This document shows, in pieces, positions 23,055-33,200 of a DNA stretch of 64,000 nucleotides. The notes beneath the pieces were generated by a model. The model was not told the origin of the DNA. It saw only the letters and a program-made list of their open reading frames with translations, and ran no database searches. The DNA is from Cladorhizidae sp. MBARI D1340-BT2 (Eukaryota; Porifera; Demospongiae; Poecilosclerida; Cladorhizidae). The position numbers and the translations under genes are program-made. Every line of letters begins with the position of its first letter. Position 1 is the stretch's first letter. The stretch covers positions 43,096,509 through 43,160,508 of the forward strand of contig JAQNBH010000009.1 in NCBI GenBank assembly GCA_028752905.1. Direction: 5' to 3'.

Positions 23055-25385
23055 CAGTGCTGCCAGAACTTTTCAGCAGTTGGATGCCAAATTTGAACCT
23101 GGAGGATGCCAATACACTATGCCAAATTATTCATAGGCGTAGGAGAGGGGGAGCACGCCCTCCCCCCAATATTTCAAGTATTTTATTGCTGAATGAAGAT
23201 ATTATTTTGGTTCTATAATTATGAAGGAAGTTTTGATTACTGCTTTTTGATGTATATACATATAACTATATATAATGATACTACACCATGAAAATCTGTG
23301 TAAATCTATAATAAATTAGCCGTAAGTTAGCAAGATATATACCACATGATTTATTCTATAGCAAGGAGTTCAATTTCACTCAAAATATCTCCATAATTGA
23401 CCAGATCTTGTGATGACTGTGAACCAGAGCTTGTTCCTGTTGTAGGTTCCTGAAGTTCTTCCAACATGGGTACTTTATCAATGTAGAGATTACCATTCCT
23501 TAGCCTCAGCATTTCTTTGGTGACCTCTTTCAACATGTGCCTTTTTCAGTCAGATTTTTTTCCAGTCAGATTTGTACGAATCCTGAGGCATCCAGCATTT
23601 TCAAGCTCATTCTGTTCCTCTGTTTGGTCTTTACATTAGTAGTAACGTGAGAAAAGACTCTTTCTACCACTGCATTTGACACTGTTGCCAATGAATCCAA
23701 GGCATAATCTGCCAATTCCTGAAACCCAAAGCTACCCCGAGTCCCTGTGCATTCTCACACCAGTCCAAAATTTCTCTGTGTCCAATGGGATGACACCACC
23801 TTCAAACACCTCTGCTTCTGACCAGTATCAGGGCCCTATACTGCTGTTCAATTTTCTCACTGACAAGATGCTGGAATGGAAGTTGGTGAAAGGGAGCTTG
23901 AGAGAGGACTTTCTTTGGACTGAGATTGCTGAGGCCAGAGAAACAGTGCAGATTGTCTGGGATCCTCTTGGCCAGTTGGTCATTGAGGGACTGGAGGAAC
24001 TTGAAGCAAGTGTCTTTCATCTCAGAGATATTTCTGGAGGCTTGACTGAGCTGATCTGGATGATTTCTGTACTTGGCTGTGTTGGAGGCGATTTCACTGA
24101 TGAAGCTGTGGCCAAAATCTACCAGAGACACTGCAAGCACCCACCAACTTTATCCTCCTTTGTAGAGTCTTCTGGAAGATACTGAGATCTGAAGTTGCTT
24201 TCTCTGGATCCAGATTAGTAGATTGGAACAGGACATTGATCCGGTCAAATTCTTCAACAATTGGGGTCAATAAAGTGAAGAACATCCTGATATCATTTTG
24301 GAGGTATCCAAGGAGTCCTGATCTTGTGTCGGACATCTGGAGCCTTCTCATTGGGAGCCAACATGCTGAAGTAGGCAGTCAGTTCAGGCCAATTTTTTCT
24401 GATGTTGCCAAGTCACTTCCCCGCCTAACCAGCCAGCGTGTTGTAGACATCTTTTGAAAGGGGAGAGGACTTCTTTGCTCTTCATCTGGGTTCATCACTT
24501 TGAAGAGCTCTTTGTAATCATGTCTTCTTAAAGTGCTTCTGGAAAACCAAGCTGGAATCTCAGGCAGCATGAATCTAACTGCTGAAGGAATCTCTTCAAA
24601 TGCTTTCTGGACGACAAGGGCCAACGAATGGCATATACACTTGAAAAGGGTGCAGTCAGGGGAGATCAGCTTGATTCTAGTGAATAACCAGATTTAAAGC
24701 ACCATCACTGCCAGACCCAACGCAGTCCTTGAGAGAGAGTCCAGCTTCATCCAATATTTTCTTACACCAGTTCTCCAAAATGGTCGATGGTATTGATGCA
24801 ACAGATTGTGCCAGTCATTTTAATTTCGGCTTCCTGAAATTACAGATACAAAACAGCATTTGCCATTTTTACCATCTACCATTTTACCACATTTACAAAC
24901 CTGAACAGCTTGGGAGATACTGCTGGAGACTTTCAGGGAAAACCTCTGAATCCCCATACCTCTGAAGGTGCCTCTCCCAATGGCCTTTTTGGGCCCCATG
25001 GTAACATTGCAAGAGCTTGCAGCAGGCCTCCTCTGGTGAAGCCTTGACCCAGAAAAACTCGTTCTCCCAATCCTTGTGGTATTTTCGGCCACTTTCATAT
25101 ATACACTTTGTTTTGGAACCAGCATTTTAGTTGAGTACATAAATAATGGCAACACAGAACACATGTCATACTCACACAGACACACTTACCACTTTTAATA
25201 TTTTTTCCTACTTTAACTTCTAATCAGTTTTGCGACTTTCAGGATGCCAATACGATGCCAATAATTATTCTTGATGCCAAACAGGTTCAAAAGATGCCAA
25301 TATATATATATGCCAAATTTCTTATTGGATGCCAAACGTTTTTTAGGATGCCAATATTTCCAATATTATAAATTTGACAACACTG
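23055..25385 (-). mobile_element. Old hAT DNA transposon, 2.33 kb, with ends preserved
   Basis: The left end reads CAGTGCTGCCAGAA and the right end, reversed, CAGTGTTGTCAAAT, the CAGTG start typical of hAT elements. The flanking 8-mers CTGCTCCG (23047-23054) and CAGATCCG (25386-25393) match at 6 of 8 positions, as expected for an aged 8-bp target duplication. GATGCCAA or TATGCCAA motifs cluster just inside both ends, about 3 on the left and 7 on the right. The broken transposase lies on the minus strand. Confidence 0.8.
23351..25110 (-). pseudogene. hAT transposase pseudogene (ZMYM/hAT dimerisation type)
   Basis: Read on the minus strand, N to C. It begins with a zinc-finger-like start (WENEFFWVKASPEEACCKL near 25065) and continues with LVVQKAFEEIPSAVRFMLPE and PLPFQKMSTTRWLVR at 24379-24624. 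FTLLTPIVEEFDRINVLFQS is at 24094-24351, FGHSFISEIASN and NLSPKKVL at 23802-24140, and the hAT dimerisation signature SNAVVERVFSHVT near 23650-23690. Neighbouring parts are in different frames and stops are present, including a break near 23735, so no intact transposase can be made. The family is clear from block order and the dimerisation motif. Confidence 0.82.
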
Positions 25386-25585
25386 CAGATCCGCCTTGCC
25401 AACCCACACTGCTAATAATTATGTGCTAATGGTGATTAGTTAAGGGGAAATCCCTATGCCCAGACCGATACATCCCCTAAGCAAGCTCAATGGGGTGGAG
25501 GTTTTGTGAAGGGTGGGTGGGAGATTGTCGTTGATCTCAGAGGTCGAGTTCTTGTTTGGAATATCAAGCTAGTATGCGGCATTTT

Positions 25586-25790
25586 TCCGTGCATGAACAC
25601 GTCACATAGAGCCTTGCAGAGGTAAAGGATCATGAACACGTCACATAGAGCCTTGCAGAGGTAAAGGATCATGAACACGTCACATAGAGCCTTGCAGAGG
25701 TAAAGTATCATGAACACGTCACATAGAGCCTTGCAGAGGTAAAGGATCATGAACACGTCACATAGAGCCTTGCAGAGGTAAAGGATCATT
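25586..25790. repeat. 39-bp tandem repeat, 5 copies
   Basis: Units contain ATGAACACGTCACATAGAGC and CTTGCAGAGGTAAAGGATC and are nearly identical. On the minus strand they read as five copies of a 13-residue peptide, which is a by-product of 39 being a multiple of three. Confidence 0.95.
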
Positions 25791-26129
25791 CTCCAGTACC
25801 ATTTTCCACTCTGTCCTTTGTATTAAATCACATAAAATCAGTGGAAACTACTGAAGTGGGTTTATGTATAAACTTTGTCTTTTTGTCCACCTTATTAAAA
25901 TAAGTGTCCAACCAATAAGGAAGGAGGGAGGCCCCCACATTCCCCAATGCAATACCGTGAAAATTAATTCACAGTTTGAAGTTTTTTTGGGGCCCTCTAG
26001 TTTAATTTTGGGGTAAGCGAACCCAATATTTAGGATACTAAGAAGTTTCCCCAGGTGTGTGTTTCCCCAGGTGAGTATAGATGTGTACAGACTTGTGTTT
26101 TTTTACATTTTTTTACAACAACTTTCTCG
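25791..26129. other. Intergenic spacer
   Basis: Single-copy sequence left of the 3' end of the RASAL1-like gene. No exon or repeat structure was recognised. The expected polyadenylation signal for that gene was not clearly seen. Confidence 0.5.
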
Positions 26130-26256
26130 ATAACTTAAATTTGCTCCCTCAACTTTTCTGTCAGATGTTCCAGCCTTTATCAGAGATAATTCCTGATGAA
26201 GGCTGGGGCATCTGGCCGTAACATTGAGTAAGAAAATGTAAGTTGATTATCGAGTC
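26130..26256. mobile_element. Fold-back MITE-like element
   Basis: The arms, each about 55-60 bp, start with CTCGATAA on both sides and include TTCCAGCCTTTATCAG against CTGATGAAGGCTGGGGC. A related single arm is at 13820-13905. Non-coding. Confidence 0.65.
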
Positions 26257-26361
26257 ATTATATCTCTACTGAGAGGGTTCACTTCTTTTTGTCCGGCATT
26301 TTGAGATAGGGGTCAAACCACACCCCACTACTTCCCCACTACCCCAATACTGAATCCTACT

Positions 26362-26706
26362 GACAAACATCGCTGTCTTCTAATGACGAACATCGCTGTC
26401 TTCCAATGACAAACATCGCTGTCTTCTACTGACAAACATCGCCGTCTTCTAATGACGAACATCGCTGTCTTCTACTGACAAACATCACTGTCTTCTAATG
26501 ACAAACATCGCTGTCTTCCAATGACAAACATCGCTGTCTTCTACTGACAAACATCGCTGTCTTCTACTGACAAATATCGCTATCTTCCAATGACAAACAT
26601 CACTGTCTTCTAATGACAAACATCGCTGTCTTCCAATGACAAACATCGCTGTCTTCTAATGACAAACATCGCTGTCTTCTAATGATGAACATCACTGTCT
26701 TCTAAT
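26362..26706. repeat. 23-bp minisatellite, about 15 copies
   Basis: The core unit is GACAAACATCGCTGTCTTCT, with variants GACGAAC and CATCACTG. It lies just downstream of the RASAL1-like stop codon and may fall in its 3'UTR. Confidence 0.94.
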
Positions 26707-26892
26707 AATGTGTACCAGTCATGAATATATTCAACACAGGCAATGAACTTACAGCACACCCAGCAACAAACATGAATCCAATAATGTGTAATGTGTACGG
26801 CTATATACAAAAAGAGAGGTCACATGAGCTAGAATGATGATCACATGACACGTCACATAAACCAGTCACCTGAACTAAGCGTAAAAACCACA

Positions 26893-27227
26893 TCATTGCA
26901 GACTCATTTGGGTGTGGTTTGAAGATAAATTATCAACGATCTCTAATAGGTCTCGACAGTAGTCTTCCATGACAGTGCTCCTCCCACTGGGAGCATGATC
27001 CTGCACACTGGTGGCTCCGGAGGAGGTCATGGAGGTGGGTGAGTTGGACCCTTCTTGAAATGAACCGAAGCTGTCCACGTCGGATGGTAGAGGGATGTAT
27101 TTCTTGATGAGAGCACTCTTGCCCTGGATGAATTGGGAGTAAATTATCTGCGCGTCCAGGTCAGGATCCAGAGGGTCACGCCAGTCACAGATGGTGATGC
27201 CCCTATGACACTGGCTGCATCCAGGAG
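26893..27227 (-). CDS. RASAL1: RASAL1-like last exon: Btk Cys and C-terminal tail
   Basis: The first two bases complete the Ala of APGC. DWRDPLDPDLDAQIIYSQF follows, then a Ser-rich linker and a short helix before TGA at 26893-26895. The acceptor is CCTCACAG. Confidence 0.92.
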
Positions 27228-30200
27228 CTGTGAGGGAGTAACAGGGAACACAAGGTCAACTGAGAGTAGTTGTGGGACTATGTCACACCTCAATCAAGGA
27301 ATGTCCAGTACAACTTGTCTTAGAGCATCACCTGGGATGTACCCAGTTGGGATGAACCCACTTGGGACGTACCCACTTGAGATGTACCTACTTGGGATGA
27401 TCCTTGGTTGTCCCTAGCCCTGTGTAGAATGCCCTACTGTGTAGAATGCCCTAGTCCTGTGTAGAATGCCCTTGTCCTGTGTAGAATGCCCTAGTCCTGT
27501 GTAGAATGCCCTAGTCCTGTGTAGAACCTAGGTTGGAGGTGCTTCTGCAACACCCCACTTATTAAACATGCAGACCTAGGTTGGAGGTGCTATACACCCC
27601 ATGACAGTTGCATTTTAGGGGAGGACTATACCATATATATTATATATATATATATTACATTTTTTACTTGTGTTTACCACTTTATAGCTCCATAGACTCT
27701 GTAAACTGACTTGATATATTATACGTAGCTCAAAAGATAGGCCTCGCTGTGTGCTCTCTTGGCCTCGCTGTGTGCTCTCTTTTGATACTTTTCATAGGTA
27801 TAACTGGAGCTACAAGTGGAGGGAACCTGAATGCCCGCATAAATATCTCCAGATTGTAAATATCTCCTGATTGCCAAGTGCTAGACAGCTAGAGAGTTTA
27901 AATTAGCACCAGTGGCTAGAGGAAGCCTTACTCTATGCAATGAGCGTTTGCATTAGGCGTTAAAATGTAAGTATGCGGTCAAGCACGCGGGTTGAAAATG
28001 AATGTTATGGAATTTTAACGAAATTCATTTTACAACCGGGCGCTTGACCTCGTACTTAAATGTTTTAACATGCAGACCTAGGTTAGGTGCGTGTACAACA
28101 CCCCACTTATTTAACATGCAGACCTAGGTTGGAGGTGCTTCTGCAACAGGTCCACTTATTCTTCTTGAAGGCCCCAGGATGATAGACAGGCCACATCTCC
28201 CTGTTCCCCAGACATGACTTCCTGATGACAGACACCCAGCGGTTCTGCTCGTTCACGTCCTACACACAATCAATACAAAACCATTTTTAAATCCACACTT
28301 AACCACACCTCTTGCCTCATTTACTCCCCTAGCTCTAGTTCTCCCCACACTGTGTACTCCCCACCTACACACCTTTTACTTCCCTACTCCCCACAACTGT
28401 TACTCATCAGTCCCCATGTCGTGCCCCCAATCCCACCTCCTCACAAGCCATCATGTCCATCCTCCCACCCCTTCCTCCCTCCCCACAGCTCCATTGGGAG
28501 AGAGTGCCGAGTCGCAGATACTCTCTCCTTTGCTGCACAACTATCGCCCTATTTGTCACTCAGACATCCTCTCTGCCACTTCCCTTTAGTGTGACCCAAG
28601 GAGAGAGTGGGAACTGTCAGTCACACCTCTGGGGTGACCCAAGGAGAGAGTTGTCAGCCACCACTTCTGGGGCCAAATAAGGAGAGAACGGGAACCTGTA
28701 AGCCACACCTCTGCTGACACCGGAGAGAGTGTCAACCACACCTCTAAAGTCACGTCAGCAACATCTCCCTCCTCATTACCTCCTCATCTTCCTTACTTCA
28801 CTTTCTTCTTGCTCTTCTACGTAACCTCACCTCTAACTACTCTCCTCCATTTGAAAATGACCGTATGTGCACACTGCTTGCACCTCACCCATATAATCTC
28901 CTTGCCCCCCCCTCCTCCCCCCCACCCCACCCCCAGCTCCCTCCTCCCCCCCACCCCACCCCCAGCTCCTTCCTCTCCCCCACACTCAGGCACTCACTGC
29001 TGCCTGCAGATAGAGTGTAATCTCTTCATCTTGTTTATTGACGGAACGATAGACTTGAGGGAAGATGACCACTTGAAACATGTGCTTCCGATGGAAGGCC
29101 ACCTCGTCAAGCTTCTCCACCAGTTTAATCCACTGCACTGGGTAACTCTTCACATCCTGCAATACATAAGCACATGCAAGGGGGCCCCCAGACAGAACGA
29201 GTAATTAGTGGGTGTGGTCATGCCTGAGGCTCACCCCAGGCACTCCGGCCACCTTCTCGTTCTGAGCATACAGGAGCCCGATGTTGCTCAACTCAAAGTA
29301 GCGCTTCCTGTACTGGAAGGTGCCGGTCACTGACGAGCCGTGACTCTTCTTGAATAGCCAGCCTCGATGCAGCACAAGGTGGTGGATGTATCCACCATCT
29401 TTTACACCTACCTCCACTGTCACTGAGGGGGGGGGGAGGATAGTGAGGGAGGGGAGGAGGAAGAGTAGAGGGAGGAGGGAGAGGAAAGAAGGAGGCGAGA
29501 AGAGGAGGGAGAGAGAAGGGGAGAGGAGGAAAGGGATGAATGGAGATGAGGCCTCGCTGTAAAAAAATGTTTTTGGCTGGTCCGACAAGCAAGGAAACAA
29601 ACCCTATTAAGACCAGAACCTGTAGATGACCCTTTACCAATGCACCTAATTGGTGTACATTATAAATGGTAAAGGGTCATTAGAGGTTGCGGTCTACGTT
29701 TTAGGTACAGAGTACATGGTTGCTTTTTAAAATTAAAATGTTTTTCATCGTTGTTGTTTTACAGATGATGAACATTGTGGTACACAAACCAACGAGCAGA
29801 GATGAGCCTCTCCTCCAACACTTGATCTAACATATTTTTTAATTGCTTTGCCCTACACAAGTCAGCACATGCCACACCTTGTTGGTTTGTCACTAGAGTC
29901 AGCCAGGATCAGCTACAGCCTCCTCCTTCAAGGACCTGGCAACAGGAGGACTCCAGAACTAACCAAACATCGCAGCTGCCACTCTCTATATACCATGTTC
30001 ATTGCTCAAATATACACTTGTTATTGCTGTCTGGTTGGTTGTTCTTGCTCAACTATTAGTTCAGATATAGCTACACACCAAGTTCAGATATAGCTACACA
30101 CCATAGCCTACACAGCTAGTCATGTGGAGGACAATCTTTACCCAATTCTGGTTATAAAACACCGTGTGAGCTAGCTTGATGACATCATCGACAACCACTG

Positions 30201-33200
30201 CTAGCCACACCTATTTATCATAATCAAGTAGCCTAATGAGTAGTGGATGTGCATGGGAAGATTCAGTCCAAAGTTTTTATGAATGGACCTATACATGTAG
30301 ATACTTTACATATGCACAGACAGACACACATATACTGTACACACACACACACACACAGATACTGTACACACACACAGATACTGTACACACACACAGATAC
30401 TGTACACACACACACACACACTGTACACACACACACAGATACTGTACACACACACACAGATACTGTACACACACACACACACACACAGATACTGTACACA
30501 CACACACACACACACAGATACTGTACACACACACACACAGATACTGTACACACACACACACACACACAGATACTGTACACACACACACACACACACACTG
30601 TACACACACATACACTGTACACACACACACAGATACTGTACACACACACACAGATACTGTACACACACACACAGATACTGTACACACACACACAGATACT
30701 GTACACACACACACACACACACAGATACTGTACACACACACACACACACACAGATACTGTACACACACACACACACACACACTGTACACACACATACACT
30801 GTACACACACACACAGATACTGTACACACACACACAGATACTGTACACACACACACACACACTGTACACACACACACACACACACAGATACTGTACACAC
30901 ACACACACACACAGATACTGTACACACACACACACACACACAGATACTGTACACACACACACACACACACAGATACTGTACACACACACACACACAGATA
31001 CTGTACACACACACACACACACACACACACTGTACACACACACACACTGTACACACACACACAGATACTGTACACACACACACAGATACTGTACACACAC
31101 ACACACACACTGTACACACACACTGTACACACACACAAGATACTGTACACACACACACGCAGACACACAAAAATTCAGATATATAGACAGACACAGAGAC
31201 AGATCCGTGCAGGCACACAGACAACAAAAATGCTTAATTTAAAAACAACTCCATCTGTTAAAAAAGTAGCAAGCTTGTATCCATGTACAACACAACCAGC
31301 TAATGACCCTTTACCATTTAAATGCCAATACATGATTTTAAAACGTAAAGGGTCATCTAACTGGTTGTGGTCTACACGGGTACACTCTTGCATTTTTTTA
31401 ACAGGTCAATTCAATATACCTAATTATGCATCATTAGACGACTAATTATCAACCATCTGTGACCCACACATAGAAAACTGCTCCACCATGAACAAGACGC
31501 AACAATAGAAAATGACGCATATTTAGTTCCGTCACTGCACGTGGCCAGGAAAACTAGACGAGCGTAAATAACTACTTTGCAGTGTTTCCCGAAGAGAGCT
31601 CCTCTGGTATTCACTTGGAAGGCAAGCAGCTACCAAAACTTAAGGTGGAGAAAAGCCTGGAAGGCCAAGGAAAGTTGCTGCAGGCCCTCCCATAGCAGCA
31701 GCAGACTCGAGCTTTGACGCCGACGCTGAACTTCAAGCTTTTCTGTTGATGAAACTGGCAGGAGTGGTACAGAATGTTGCAGCACAGAATCTAGCTATGG
31801 TACAGTAAGTTATGTACACTATACCTGGCATGAGGATTGTCACGTTCCGAAGCCATAGTCGCTACCTCACTGAATCGAGACGTCCGTATTCTATGATGCA
31901 CGTGGCGGCCTCCAACAATAAGAGAATGAGGCTCCCGCACCAACAGCCATAATTAGCGAGGTTAGAATGGAAAGGGTCGATAGACAAAATAAGACGGAGA
32001 AATAGAAATTGAGCTTAGAATTTCGACGCATAATTGGAGCTTTAAGGCCCACAGTAGTTGTAGTTGCTTGTTTGTTTAGTTGCTTCTAAATATTCTAGTG
32101 GAGCAGTAGAGGACTACGCCACGGTGGAGGACTACACGGTGGAGGTGGAGGACTACACGGTGGAGGACTACGCCATGGTGGAGGACTAATGCGACTACAC
32201 GGTGGAGGACTACGCCATGGTGGAGGACTACACGGTGGAGGTGGAGGACTACACGGTGGAGGTGGAGGACTACACGGTGGAGGTGAAGGACTACACGGTG
32301 GAGGTGGAGGTGGAGGACTACACGGTGGAGGTGGAGGACTACACGGTGGGAGGTGGAGGACTACACGGTGGAGGTGGAGGACTACACAGTGGAGGTGAAG
32401 GACTACACGGTGGAGGTGGAGGTGGAGGACTATACGGTGGAGGTGGAGGACTATGCCACGTGTGTGGTTTTTAATTATTGTGGCTGTGCGTACCAGCACG
32501 TGCCATGTCTGGTTGCTCCTGTTGACTGTAGCATGTGGGGTCAGCTACAACCTCCTTCTAGGACTTAGTAACATCTTCCCAGAAGAGAGAACTGCACACA
32601 CCAAACAGCAGAACTGAGAGGGTCACTTATTCTGTTATAATTGAGCACGTCTTAAAAAAAGTGTGTGAGTTAGCTTGATTGTGTCGACAGCAATCGCTAA
32701 CCGCCTTTTTACCAAGAACCAGAGCAATAGTTGTGGGCATGCATTGGAACATTCAGAATTATCTGGTACTATAGTTTTTATGAAGGGACGATAGGAGCTA
32801 CAGATTCATAGAGACACTATAGACAGACTTTGAAGATGAATTTCAAGGTTTTTTTTAACTTCTAACATTTATTATTTTTTGTGCTTACCTTAGCAAAGGG
32901 TTCAAGGTACATGCTAGGAGTCTTAATATCTGCTGAAACCATCCATCCTTTAGGCAGCCAAGACCAGTGTCGGTACCATCCTTTAGGCAGCCAAGACCAG
33001 TGTCGGTACCATCCTTTAGGCAGCCAAGACCAGTGTCTGTTGTGCTTACCTTAGTAAAGGGTTCAAGGTACGCTAGGAGTCTTAATATCTGCTGAAACCA
33101 TCCATCCTTTAGGCAGCCAAGACCAGTGTCGGTACCATCCTTTAGGCAGCCAAGACCAGTGTCGGTATCATCCTTTAGGCAGCCAAGACCAGTATCGGTA

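Noticed and set aside
25487..25789. Five-fold MILYLCKALCDVF peptide on the minus strand
   Set aside because: Explained by a 39-bp tandem repeat. The only start codons are inside the repeat and there is no homology.
30236..31445. Long open frames on both strands in the CA-rich array
   Set aside because: They are simple translations of (CA)n with a 10-bp insert, with Thr/His or Cys/Val only. No start context, codon pattern or splice structure.
31825..31856. Alternative first exon of the RASAL1-like gene (MASERDNPHA)
   Set aside because: It ends in phase 2, which does not fit the phase-1 entry of the PH exon. Kept only as a finding about the island.
32095..32568. EDYTVEV or Pro/Ser repeat protein
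   Set aside because: A 21-bp minisatellite open on both strands; no unique flanking coding sequence.
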